This document shows, one piece after another, positions 1 through 11,800 of a DNA stretch of 64,000 nucleotides (within the stretch, counting starts at the first letter, position 1; every line of letters starts with the position of its first letter). Position numbers and translations under genes: made by a program. Below the pieces are notes generated by a model. The model saw nothing but the letters and a program-made list of their open reading frames with translations. It had not been told where the DNA came from and did no database searches. This stretch comes from Gorsachius magnificus (taxonomy: Eukaryota > Chordata > Aves > Pelecaniformes > Ardeidae), in assembly GCA_034008185.1 (NCBI GenBank), contig CM067091.1:6923799-6987798 (forward strand), read 5' to 3'.

Positions 1-2283
1 CTGCTTCTGTGCAGTGCCCCAGAAGCACCTCCTTGCTCCCCAGCACCCCGGAGGTGAGGCTGCATTTCAGCTCTCTGTTTCAGCCCATCGCGCTTCAAAT
101 CAACCCTCACACCCCCTGGGCCGTGGCTGGGTCCTGGCCCCCTCTCCAACCCCACGTTCTTGCTGTTAGAGGAGAAACCTCCGCTGTGGCCTCTCCGCAC
201 GTCTCCACCTCATTGACTCCTCATTTCTTTCCAAATCCCACATCCCTTCCCGGGTGCTGTGCCTCTTCCCCTCTTCCCAGCGTTAGGGCTGAACAAATTC
301 ATTAATTCCCCCAAGCACTGCCCACTTCACTGCTTTCGCTAACGACTCCATCAAGCATCTACTGACATCTGGCATTTAACTCTCCTGACCGTTCTCACAC
401 GCATTTTGCACATGAGTGTTACTGACCCGACCATGGCAGTGCAGCCTGGGTCAGCTCTCAAGGTGAAACCACACCGCAGCAGCCACCCTCCTTGCGTTAG
501 TATTTATTAAATAAATTGCGGTGACTCTGATGAAACTGGGGGCCCTGTGTTCCCTCCCGTTAGCAGGAGAAATGAACCTCACACCCTTGCATGAGCTCTT
601 CGCTCATTCCAGCTGGGAGCCCAGTAACTCCCAGTCCAGCGAGGGGAAGCTGTTAAAGCCTAACATGATGTTAAAGGCAGCATGAGATGGGTGCAGGCAG
701 CTCTAGCGAGACCTGTGTGAATCTTTCTTGTGCTTCATTCTTTAGATATCCTGTCCTCCACCTTGGAGCTTCAGTGCCCAGGGTCTGACACACAGCCAGC
801 CTTTCTTCACAGGGTGTCTCCCAACTTGATGATCTTAAAGGTCTTTTCCAACCTAAACGATTCTGTGATTCCATGACTCCTCCATCACTGGCCACAATTC
901 CCCTCTATGCTAAGTCTTGTACAAAAATGCTCAGAAGTGATGCTCCCTACAAGGAACGGTGAGGACAGGGAGAGCAAATGGGGAGGATGAAGACTTAGGG
1001 CAAAGCAATGTGTACCTGATGGGGTGTGGGTGCAGGATACTCACATTCAGCCCCTCTCTGTAAGTCTCATCCTGCAAATGTTTGGCAAATGCATGGGATT
1101 AATTCTTGGTTGTTTTTTTTTTCAGCTGGAAGAGTAAAAACTTTACTTCTTGTCCTGATGGTGCCAGGCCCTGCTGCCAGCCAGAAGGGTTTTTCTAAGA
1201 GAAGTGGAGGGCAGGGAACAGGGGTGCTCAGTAGAGCTGCTGAGAGCGTTCCTGGCGTGGGAAACAAAGCCTCAATTCATGCTAAATCTGTTTTGCTTCG
1301 AGCTAAGCCCAAGCCTGCTCCCAAGGCTTCAAGGGGGTGCCCAGTGACCCATGAATGCAGCCCACCCTTGGTCTGGGAGGACACCAAGGCTTGGCAGGAG
1401 AGGAGCTGTCTGGGAGCTGCATGGGGGAGGTCCGACACCCAGCATCTCGCCGGGCATCCCCTCGCAGTGCCATTGCAGATATGGGCTTCGAGGCTGCCCT
1501 GGGCAGAGGGATGCTCCACAGCACCTTGCTGTCACTGCCGGAGTCCCCAGGCACATTCCCATTGCTGTGCCCTCATTACAGCTGCCTCTCATTACGATAA
1601 CCCCCCTCGTGCTCTGCTCCAGCCACGTGAGATGGTGCAAGAGGTAAGTGACAGTCCAGAGCACCAGATTTCCCAACTGGAGAGTTAAAAGATGATGCAG
1701 GAAAAGAAATGGACTGATGAGTCCAAGATCACGCTGCAGGCTGGGGCTGGAGTGAGGAGCAGAAAGGCCCTTTAACCTCTGCAAATCAAATGCTTTCAGG
1801 CAGCATTTATGAGCCCCGTGGTGAGAATAGGTGAGCAACGCCTGCGGAAATCTCTGCCGTTCTCTCCAGCAGCAGAGAGGGTTCCATTTCAGAACTGGAG
1901 TCCCGTACAATAACAGAGCCGATCCACCAGATAAGGGAGACAAACAGGAAAGGGAAGAGGTACATATCTTAAATTCTGCTTGAATGTGGTGCTTTATTCA
2001 TGAGCCAACACTGCCTCCACAGCAATGCGCTAAACCCAGGCAGCAAAAACAACGCTCCATGAAAAGTTACAAACCAGAGGCATTTCAGTGGAAGGACTTA
2101 GAGCAACAACAGCACAGCTAAGCAAATACCTCTGTGCATTTAGCAAAGGCCTCATCAGCCCCCGCGGCAAGCAGGCGAGACAATACCCAACACAAACCAA
2201 ACAGAGTTAATCCGCGGTTCAGGCCATTTTCCATAGACTTTCCAGCAGACCTGCCCCACGAGCAGCTTTTGTTTCCTTCCATA
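1..2283. other. Non-coding stretch, no gene recognised
   Basis: Apart from the CR1 tail at 823-875, this is unique-looking DNA. Open frames occur on both strands between about 1,026 and 1,943 (up to 220 codons). They overlap one another in opposite directions, are rich in Ser, Pro, Gly and Cys, and match no family I recognise, so I read them as chance open frames in moderately GC-rich DNA. No promoter or splice structure could be supported. Confidence 0.6.
823..875 (+). mobile_element. CR1 LINE 3' tail (short fragment)
   Basis: About 50 bases match the 3' end of an avian CR1 non-LTR retrotransposon in sense orientation. The conserved 'gatgatcttaaaggtctttt' segment is followed by 'ccaacctaaacgattctgtg' and a degenerate second terminal octamer (attccatg). 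The wording 'ttaaaggtcttttccaacc' is the same subtype as the large copy at 62,386-63,512, read there in reverse. CR1 copies are normally severely 5'-truncated, so a bare tail is typical. No coding capacity remains. Confidence 0.8.
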
Positions 2284-2431
2284 TTTTTTTTTTTTTTTCC
2301 CCGTGGATGGCTCCTTAGCTTTCCAACCCCTCCCTTCACAAAAGGGCAATATTTTACCAATTGGCTTTTCTTAGGAATAACTTCTGCTTTCAAAATCAAA
2401 GGGTGTTTTTTTTTTTTTTTTTTTTTTTTTT
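2284..2431. repeat. Two poly-T tracts (T15 and T26)
   Basis: Positions 2,284-2,298 are 15 T and positions 2,406-2,431 are 26 T, separated by about 107 bases of ordinary sequence. No retrogene body is recognisable beside either tract, so they are probably simple slippage-prone homopolymers. The longer one generates the lysine runs seen in minus-strand open frames here, which are therefore not proteins. Confidence 0.9.
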
Positions 2432-3063
2432 GTTCTAATGATTTAAAGTATGTAGTGGTTTTGGAGGGGGTAGGGAGGAGTGGATAGTGGTGGAAAAACA
2501 CGTTGTAAGGCCTTTAATTCTGTCTAGATAAGAGAACTGCACTAAATCGTTTCCAAAAAGAGAGCAGAGGTTAAGATAAGGCTCTGCGCTCTTCAGAAGT
2601 ATCTCAGTAATTCCATTAGAGACAGAACTGGTAAGAAGCAAGCAGCTGAAGATGGAGCAAAATAGATTTTCTTGGGAGTTTAAAATAATTTTTGTCTCAA
2701 TGGAATTAGAAGGAACTCTCTTAACGAACAGGCTTTTCTTCCCCAAGGAAAAAAAAGAGACACAAACCGTCAGCCTGAAGACATACAGCTTAAAACCTCT
2801 CACAAGGTTTGCCCATAAGCCCTTGCCTGCCTGCTGCGACACATCCATTTGGGCTGCTGTGATGCTTTTCTGCTGAGTGCGCTCGCGCCCATGGGATCCA
2901 GTGCTCGGCATCGTCCTCCACTGGAGAGCCGCACCGCTGCTGGGTAGGTCAGCACCGTGGCAGCGGGGAGACCTGGTTTATGGGACTGGTGTTTGGGGAG
3001 GGGACTGTGGTTGGGAGGTCTCCCTACCAAGGCTGGAATCTGTTAAGCTTTTGACAGAATGGG
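2432..3063. other. Non-coding stretch between homopolymer tracts
   Basis: Unique sequence. Minus-strand open frames of 158 and 76 codons cross it. They begin or end in low-complexity sequence and show no recognisable domain. Nothing else could be supported. Confidence 0.55.
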
Positions 3064-3113
3064 TTTTTTTTTGGTGTTTTTTTTTTTGTTTTGTTTGTTT
3101 GTTTGTTTGTTTT
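3064..3113. repeat. T-rich / (TTTG)n low-complexity tract
   Basis: T9, a short GGTG interruption, T11 and then about five TTTG units ending at 3,113. This is a simple low-complexity microsatellite. It could be the degraded A-rich tail of an old retroposed sequence on the minus strand, but no body is visible beside it. Confidence 0.9.
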
Positions 3114-3480
3114 CCATGAGATCTGCCTGCTTCCTGCTGCAAATTTCAATATTTCACTGGGAAAACAATCCTTGGCTTTCGGTTGACATTTTATTTGTTT
3201 TCAAGCATGATGTTGTGCCAAAATGTTGACATGTTTCCAATGAAAATGAAAGCTCCTCTTGCTTAAGTTGTCTGCAAATCACTGTTTCCTTCCTTGTACC
3301 AGTTTGGGCTACCTTCAGCCTGAACCTGATTTCGTCAGACCAATAAAGAAAATAACTACTGTGCCCAAGGCTATTTAAAACTCACTCCATGGCGCACAAG
3401 TCACTCACAAAATCTGCAGACAGCACATGCAATTTAGCTGCCTGGCTCTCCTTGGGCTGCTGAGAGCTGGATGTAGGACA

Positions 3481-3635
3481 TCTCCCATCGCTTCCCCTTC
3501 CCTGGATCAGCTTCCCAGCCGTGTGTCCAGGTCTCTCCCATTGCTTCCCCTTCCCTGGATCAGCTTTCTGGCTGTGTGTCCAGGTCTCTCCCATTGCTTC
3601 CCTGTCCCTGGATCAGCTTCCTGGCCATGTGTCCT
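3481..3635 (+). repeat. 53-bp minisatellite, about 2.9 copies
   Basis: Three direct copies start at 3,481, 3,534 and 3,587. Each carries 'tctcccat(c/t)gcttccc' followed by 'ccctggatcagctt' and 'gtgtgtcc'. Copies differ at a few sites, mainly C/T changes, so the array is not brand new. The period is not a multiple of three, so the repeated Leu/Pro/Ser peptides read across it in several frames are artefacts of the repeat. Confidence 0.88.
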
Positions 3636-4314
3636 GCTGAGTCCTGCTTGGGCTGTGGCACTGCCTTGTCCCAGTGGCTGGATAGTTGGAGGAGCCTGAG
3701 TCTATTGACTTGCAAGTGGCTTAAATGGATGGATACCTCCTGTGAACAGTGTGTCAACAAGGGTTTGCAGCAATACTTTTTTTCTTTTTCTTTTTTTTTT
3801 AGAGTTTCCAAGGTGTTACCCCAATGAAGGGAAGCATTCTATCTTCTTTCCTTGAGCCACAGAAAGGCCAAAGTGAGAAGGAAAGCAGGAAAAAAGGAGC
3901 CGAGTGCCCTACCCATGAGGACTTCCTGCCTCCTCAGCATCGCCTCAAGCCTTCACTCCAGAGGCAGCGGCACCTTCATCCACCAGCACTCTTGGCAAGA
4001 TGGTGAGGATGGGCACATCCCGGTGGTGTGGGGTAAGAGGGGGCATTGGAGCAAAGCAGCCCACTTTCACAGCAGGTTGTGGAAAAAATGGGAGGCTGCC
4101 CTATGCTTTTGGGGGACAGCATGAAAGATTGGCCCCCAAATTGCCTCAAGACAGAGTTTGCCAGCAGCATTAGTGGTACCTCAGCACAGTGCAGCAGGAG
4201 AGGGGCTCTGTGCTAGGACAATGCTTGTGTTGTACCCAGAGAAATCTCATTTTTAACGACCATCCATAAGGTTCCAGACGTAAGGATCATAACACAGATT
4301 AAGTTGAACTTTTA
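3636..4314. other. Non-coding stretch
   Basis: Unique sequence with a T/C-rich tract near 3,777-3,800. Short open frames on both strands (60-90 codons) overlap one another and carry no recognisable domain. Confidence 0.5.
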
Positions 4315-4445
4315 AAACACATTTCAAGCATCTGAAAGCACTTTGCAAACAAACATGAAGGTGTTAAGCTTCACAGCAACTAGGTGAAGAAGATGAGTAT
4401 TTGTCTTCTAATTAGAGATTCGGAGAAGTGGAAGCATAAGAAGTA
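4315..4445. repeat. Ancient MIR/CORE-SINE or L2/L3-like relic
   Basis: The order of motifs follows old amniote SINE/LINE 3' regions: 'gaaagcactttgcaaac', then 'aagcttcacagcaact', then 'aggtgaagaagatgag', then a degenerate counterpart of the 'ttacagatgaggaaactgag' segment ('gagattcggagaagtgg'). Similarity is by recalled consensus, not by alignment. The family cannot be assigned with certainty, and relics of the same type appear elsewhere in the window. No coding capacity. Confidence 0.5.
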
Positions 4446-7400
4446 GGACAGATTCAGCATGGCATAAAGTGAATGCTGAAACTAAAACCTAATTTCTGGA
4501 GTCAGATGGATTTGATGGGGGACAGGAACATCCATAAACATACTGAGTTGTGGACTTTGGGACTTTCAGAGCTGGCTAAGGGAATTAGGTACCTACTGAC
4601 ATGTAGGGAATTAGAAAAATAATACTTATAGATTAATCTGATGGCCATGTCAGCCCAGCATCCCCATGCGTAGGATGGGATTTGCAACATGTTTTTGAGA
4701 TGTTCCTTTATGTCCAGGTTCCTAACGGCCAGCAAACCATACGAGCCCATTAGTAACTGTTGTCTCCAGGGTTGTCAGGTTCCTGTTGGGACAACGGTGA
4801 GGAGGGAAGTCTTGTGGTCCAGCCCCAAGGTGGGACCCCCAGCCGGGTGCCCTGGAAGGCCAGATGTTCCTGCTCTGCTGCTGGTCAAGCCTGGAGCCCC
4901 TCCATACTCCAGTTAGGTTTGCCTGTGCTTGGGCAAGCATGGGCCTGAAACGAGAGTGCAGCCTGATCAAATCAGCTCAAATGACACAAAGTCCTTGAGA
5001 TTTCTCTGCTTCAGTTTCCACAAAGGCTGTCTGTCTAGCAGGACAGCCTGGCATCATCCTTCGGTGTCCTCCTAGCACCTTCCAAGAGGGTGGGGAGGTA
5101 GCGGAGAGCAATTGCTAACAGGATTAGCCAGTGTGAGGCATAGCATGGGTGCTGTGGGTGAGCGGCCCTTTGCAAGACCCCGTCCACTGCCCAGGCCTGA
5201 GCTCCACTCCTTTCTTGTAGGAGAAATTGGGCTATGCTGCAAAGGAAAAATCACTCCAAACTGCTTATTAAGGAAAGGCCCCAGAGCTGTTTTCCATTAG
5301 CTGCCATTTATAAACAGACCGAGAGAGAGGAAAAAAATCCAAACAAGGTCTATAACCACTGCAGAACCTGTCATGACAGCATCCCACTTCACTTCCTAAC
5401 AGGGACCGCATTCGCCCACTCTGTCCCCCCTCATCCCAGCTCCTCCTGCTGTAACTCACAGAGATGCATTCCCCCTCTTCTTCAGAAGGGATGGAGGCAG
5501 GAGGGGAAAGTTATTACTTGTGGGAGCAACGCAGTACATGGGACTCGTTTTGTGTAATGAAACCCCTCTCTGCCATCCATGTTCATGGGTCACCCTCTCC
5601 ACTGACACAAGTAACCGGGAGGTGAAAGCAGCGGCCGCCCTGTGGCGCCTTCCAGCAGTGCTGATGTCCCCACTGCTGAAGGCCATGTCACATGTGTCGC
5701 CTCTGGGAAGGCCAGAGGAGCACCTCAGTTGCCCAGGAAAGAGGGGCACAGTTATCTCTGTGCTCGAATGGGGGATGGGGAGATGAGACGCAGCAGAAAA
5801 TGTGGAGCGTGCTCTACCGAGATCCATGACCCCCCTGGACATAGCATGGGGAAGAGTTGGAGACCTCCCCTTGCAGTCAGAGCCCCATCTCCCTACTTGT
5901 TGGAGATCCCATGATGCTGATCCCAGTATTGGGGGTGTGAACCCTTGCCCATTCCAGCGTTGTTACCATATGGCTTCATGTTCCCTGATCCCAGGTTTCT
6001 CCAATGCTCCAGGCTGACTGGGAGCAGCCACGACGTCTGATCCAGGCTGTAAGCAGGCGATCGGTTTTCTGCTGAGACAGGAGTGTGTGACATGATGCTT
6101 GTATGCACTTGGGGCTTTACAGCACTTTCATGATGGCAATGGAAAAACAGATCAATCTGGCCAGGTGTAAATGTTTCGGAAACACAGGTATTTAATAGAA
6201 AAATATCCTTTTGTTCCCAGCTGCTTCCTCCCTTCATGCCCTGTCCTTGGACACTGGGCTGACCTTACCAGCCGTCACCATTATGTCCCTCTGTAAGACA
6301 GGAGCAGGTAGCCCGGAGAGGGGCTGGTGTGAAAGAAATACTCCATGCCATATGCAGAATATGCTCTCCCTCTCTGGACCGGTGCTGAAGAGTACCCTTC
6401 CCTCTCCCCAGGGTGCTGCAGGGAGAAATGACTTAAAAACAGCTTAGCACCAAGCTCGGAAAGGTGGAGCAGGACTCAATGGAAGCACTGAGTGCTGTGG
6501 CAGAATCTGTTCTCCCCTTTTCTCTAGCACTCCTGGTCCTCAGAAGACCTCTAGGGCTGGAATAGCACCCAAAACTCAATCATGAGGACACAGCTTTGGT
6601 GGGAAGCTCTGGCTGAAATCCAGCCAAGTGTAGCTTTGGGGCTGGGCTCCAGCCAGTCTCGGTCAGGGTTGTCAGGGCTCAGTCCCTCACGTCCTCTGTT
6701 GCTTCTGCAAAGCCCTTACTCAGTGATGGTGGAGCACCCCCCCCTTCCAGAACATGCGTTCACATCCCTGTTTACTGTCCAAGAGTGGGGAGGTTTCAAG
6801 GGAGGCTTCTCCCTTCTTAAGGGAAATTGGGAGGCAGGGAGAGAGGGAAGGGGAGTCCGGGCTGGCTCCTTGGCATCCCTACTTTGGAGTGCTCCTGGGG
6901 AAGCAAGATAGCCAGGACCTTGGGGACCTGAGCCAAACCAAACGGGTGCCTCACCAAAACAACATCATTCATCTGCGCAGCATTCCTGGGGAGCCAGGTG
7001 TTAATGGGGTGTCACGTTTGTCTTGCTGACAGCTGGCATCACTGATAAGAATTAATCAGCTATAGATAAATAAATAATAATGATAAAACCCCTCCAATAT
7101 CTACTAACAAGGCTATTTGTGCATTTATTTTATTTTTTTTTTTTTAGTGTTCCTCTTATCTTACACAGAGGAGGGGGAAAAAACAGCAAGAAAGATAAAA
7201 ATGTTGGGTAAATCCAGCATGACTGGATTATGCTATTGGACCTGAGTATTTCAGTGCTATGGAGCAGATATCTGCTTCATGCTCCTGGCTGATAGCAAGC
7301 ACAGGCAGCTTTATCACGAGTTTGGTTTCCAGGCAAATATTTTTCAAGTGCAAGCAGGGTCTTTCAAAGCCTTGCACATGCACATGCACATACAACATGC

Positions 7401-8559
7401 ACAAATAATCTGTTTCTGCCAGATTTGTGCTGGAGTCAGGCTGGACTGAAGGGAGGGGGCATCTCCTAAGAACAGTTGTTAGCAGGCTGCAAGATAATCA
7501 ATAGTCTTGATGAAGGCACAGTGGATTTCTGTAGTCTAGAGTTTATGATTTTGTCATAAATAGAAATAATTGATCATCTGTTAGCTCACATGGTTGTAAA
7601 GGGTATTGTAGATACTCTGTGGGCCTTTGTTCTTCTAGGCAAACACCTTTATGGTTTATAACCCAAGCTAGATCTACATCAGGGATTCATCATACCTGCT
7701 CTGGTGGTGATGCTGAGTCTGTGGTGGTGACTGTTGCCCCTCCATGCACCTCATGCCCTGCTAATGTGCTATGGGGATGTGGAAGCAGCTGAGCCTGGGG
7801 CTGGACATGCAGGTGGTAGATGGGATTCGCACATCTGTGGTGGTGGCAAGCACCTTCCCACAGGCCCTCTCTTCTAAGTGACATCTCCCTAACCTGGGGT
7901 GGGTGGCAGGTGGTGGCCTTGGTCTGCACCCACCATTGCCCCGTCACCCTGTGCTGGGAGTAGACACTGTGATGTCTACTAATGGGACAGGGCTGGCAGT
8001 GGGCTTTGTTTCTCTTCCCTCATTCTCCTCTGGCAGGGCATGTTTTTACAACTTTATCCTCGTTTTAGGGCGGCGAAATTCCCTTTGCATACCAGAGGAG
8101 AGGGTTTCTATGAGAAGGCATGGCAAAAGCAAATAATTTTTAAAAACTGAAAAAAGGAATCCAAGATTAAACCAAAAGCATGGTGAGACCTTGGCCAGGG
8201 TGACCAAGGCACAGCTGATGTCTTGGAAAAGTTTGTATGGGGGCTCATGTGACCTCCATTTAAAGCCCATTGCTCTCCAGTTTGTGGCAGTAAGTGCTGT
8301 GCTCGCTGATTCATGGGGGCAAAGGCTCCCTCTGACCCATCGAAACTCCTTGGACCACTCTCGTCTGCTTTGGCAAGCCTCCATTCACGTCCTGGGCCAC
8401 CCTGGGAGGATGCAGCTCTTGTTTGGCTCTTTGGGCCACCCTTAGCTTCAGTGGGTTTCCCAAGCAAAGCCACATTTCTAAACACTCAATGCGGCTTACT
8501 GTATTTTCACATAAATATCAATGGGATCTTGTCTGTTAAAATCCCATCTATTTGAGCAT
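4446..8559. other. Long non-coding stretch, no gene recognised
   Basis: About 4.1 kb without a recognisable gene. It contains T13 at 7,133-7,145 and a short run of 'catgca' repeats near 7,376-7,400. Open frames of up to 128 codons occur on both strands, overlap each other, and resemble no known protein. I see no CR1 copy here. Confidence 0.55.
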
Positions 8560-8820
8560 ATAATTTTCCCGGAGTCAAAATCTATTAGTGAAATCTCAGC
8601 TCGTGTGACAAGATAACAGAATCCTCAAATTAAATAGGGTTTCCACAATTACAGCTTCCCCCTTTCTTTCCCAGCATTAACACCATAAACGCTGCTGTCA
8701 GACAAGATAAGATCTGAATTCTATCCTGACAAGGCAAATGTTATCAGAGATCAGTTAATTACACACTGGATTTCAACGGAGGCAAATAAACCCCCTGTGG
8801 GTTAGTGTGAAAACTGCTGT
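8560..8820. promoter_or_regulatory. Candidate conserved non-coding element (GATA and TAATTA motifs)
   Basis: A repeat-free AT-rich block with closely spaced binding-site-like words: 'agataagat' at 8,705-8,713, 'ttatcagag' at 8,741, 'gataac' near 8,613, and a homeodomain core 'ttaatta' at about 8,756-8,761. No open frame of note crosses it. The density of motifs and lack of repeats are seen; enhancer function and conservation are inferred, not shown. Confidence 0.25.
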
Positions 8821-8830
8821 CTTCCCACCA

Positions 8831-11800
8831 GCTTTTCCCTGGGCCACCAGGCACGCTTCCCTCATCCATCCTCCTCTCTCCACCGTCTTAAGGAAATAGG
8901 ATCCACATTTTCTGCCTGGTTTTACACCCTTCCCCAGGCTAAAAGGGGTGCCCCACAGCAGGCTGCTGATGCTGAAGAGGTGGAGGATGATTCAGGTGTT
9001 ACCTGCAGGATGGGACTTGCAAGCAGAAGAGAAAACCTGTTGGGTTTGTCCAAAAGCAGGTGCCTTTGGCTCTGCGGAAAGCACCAGGGAGAAACAGGAG
9101 CTCAGACAGCAAAAATACTTTCGTGAGAGCTGGGCACCCAATGCTCATTGGAGGTCTCATTCCAAGGTGGAAGGAAGCTCCCCAGCTGACGTTGCTCACT
9201 GTCTCAGCCAGGCTCCTGGAGGCTGTAAGACCTGAAGCAAACCCCCCTGCAAATTGTGCATTGCATTTAATTTTTGCCATCTAAATTGCACGTGCTTGTC
9301 TAAAACTGCCACCTAGACTCATGCAATGGTGACGAGAGGGAGAGGCCTTGCTAGAGGGTTATTTCACCCCATCCTAAATTGGTGGAGGATTTCCTCTTGG
9401 AAGGTGCCGCTCTTTTCATTGATGCTGTTGGGGTGGATCCTGCCATCACTGCTTTGGGTGGTGTTTGGGTGCAGACAGAGATCTGATCTGACGCTGCGGC
9501 ACGAGGGGAGGGGAGTCCCCCGGGTGAGTCCAGCCCTGCTGTGTAAATTGGGTTTCCCAAGGGATTAAGCAATGCTTATTATTCAGCCCTGCATACAAAT
9601 GCAATGTCTTTTCAGCACTCATTCTGAGTTTACCTAGGCATAATCCAGTAGCTACAACAGGTATAATTTTTAGGTAAATAAAGTAACTGCCTTCTCCTAA
9701 GTTCAGCAGAATTTCCACCACTTTATCTGAATCTAAATTATTTCTCTTCAGAGTGGCTCACTCTGAATTTTCTTCCTCCAACTCAGTATATGTCTCAACC
9801 TGCTTTCAGGAAGCAAGACTAATTATTACTTCTTTTTTAAAATTGTTTCCGTTCAGGAATTAGCAGAATGGACTCATACCTTCTCTTACCCAGTAGCTGG
9901 CTCTCTCCAGTGGTGAGGTTTTCTTCTTCCTCTTCTTTATATTTGTAAATAAGGTGTTTAGACCTTATTTTGAATGGCAGCCTGTGGTTTATGGGGGATG
10001 ATTCTTCGGCTGGTGTGAGTTAGCATGGTGCTGCGTTCAGAGCATCTACTGCAGCACTGCAGGTGGATGGGACACTTACTACTGGTGCAGACCACGAGCC
10101 TGATAGGGACGTTAGAAACCTGCTATAAAGAGTTGTCAGCCACAGCTTGTTTTACAGCCCACAGCAAGAAACGAGTGCCAAATTCCAAAAATTATATGTA
10201 GATATCTCTGTTCACTGTATTAAGAGTCATGTTCAGTTCTGCATGGTAACTACTCTGAATTACTTATTTTTTGGTTAAACTCTGACACCACTGATGGTGA
10301 TGTGAATGCAGCTCGTCATCGGGATTACACAGGTTAAGGCTATGGCCCAAATCATCTTGTCTTGCTGGAGACCAGCTTTGTTGCTTCTCTCCTTATCACC
10401 AAAGTTGTGCCTGTCTCCACCAGCTCTCTCTTTTTTTTCCTGTTCTGTTTCCTTCTGTCCTGCAAACGTATGCAGGGTGTTCCTGCGAATGGCAGGGTTT
10501 ACTCAACCGCTGATAACTCCAATCTAGTCTAACAAAGAAGTAAATGCACAATGACATCTCTTGCGCAAAGAGCTGTCATAAAGTGCTGCTGGCAATCCAA
10601 GTGGTATAAAAGCTCTTTCGATTAAGTGCCTCATTGAGGTAAGTTGATGATGCTCCATTAGGCTGAAGTGATAGACTTCTAGTTCTCGACACAATCGGTG
10701 AGGAGAGGGATTCGGTGCTGGAGCAGGCAGCACTATGCTCTTGCTTTCTCTACTTCCCTGCAATTCTCTTCACTCCAGGCTGATCTATTGCAGCTTTCCT
10801 GCTTCGGCACAGGGGAAGGCTCTTTACGCCCCATCACCCTGCATGGGGCTCAGGGCTGGGCACTCAGCACCCTGACTGGGCTCCCTGGAGGCCAGAAACA
10901 CATTGGGCAAGCCCCACTGTAGGTTGTAGCATGGTAATATCTCAGCAACATGGTGGGACTGTCAGAGGCACAGCACCTGGGCTTCTTGGCTCATTCCTTC
11001 CTCCCCTTCTCCCTCCACTTCCAGATCTGCCATCCCATTTCTTGCATGATGTCCTCCCCTGGACCGGGCTTTCTGGAGGGCAGTGGTCTTGGTGCAGCTT
11101 TTGGAGTGCCAGGGATTTGAGTCAAATCTGCTGATGTATTTTTCTTATGCTGCAATAAAAGGAGCTCTACCCCCCCCAGGTATAATGAACAGTACCAACA
11201 TTTTGAGCTTGGTGCTGCATCTTTTATGTAATTCAGGAAAAAAAAAATAAAAAAAGAAAAAGGATGCAGATAATTTATGGAACACTGGAAACAGTGATCG
11301 CTTAGGAGCGGCCACCAACTTTCCGCTCAGGGGACAAGTGTCCCAATGGTTAAGCTTTGCTCCAAGGATGTCCTTCAGTTCTGTGCTAGGATTATCGTAG
11401 GTACAATCAAGGCCAGCCCAAGTCAAGCAAGAAATTAAGATTCTCATTGTTTAAAAGGGAGCCAACTGCATGAGAGTGAAAGATGGTGGTGCCCCCACTA
11501 TTAATTACTTCATTTTTACTTGTAACTGGTGACAGTTGCTGTCATGCCCACTGGGACATGGGAGGAGCTCCATCCGTCACAGATCTGTTAGTGGTGCACA
11601 CTGGTGACATTGCTGCCTGAGATCTCTTTTCCATTCCACACACAGAGCCCTTTCTCTCCCTTATTAAACAGAGGAAAGTAGAAGAACAAATTGCAATATG
11701 TAAAATGCTTGTTACTTGTATTTTCCAGCTGGCTGGCATTTCCTGATAGGCTGTTTGCGGGGTGTCCATTAATGTTATTCACCACAGATAGCTATTATTA

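Noticed and set aside
1026..1943. Overlapping open frames of 220 codons (plus) and 204 codons (minus) as a possible gene
   Set aside because: They oppose each other in the same DNA, contain no recognised domain and have biased Ser/Pro/Gly/Cys composition; typical of chance frames in GC-rich DNA.
3427..3699. Repeated Leu/Pro-rich peptide as a repeat protein
   Set aside because: It comes from the 53-bp minisatellite, whose period is not a multiple of three, and similar peptides arise in several frames.
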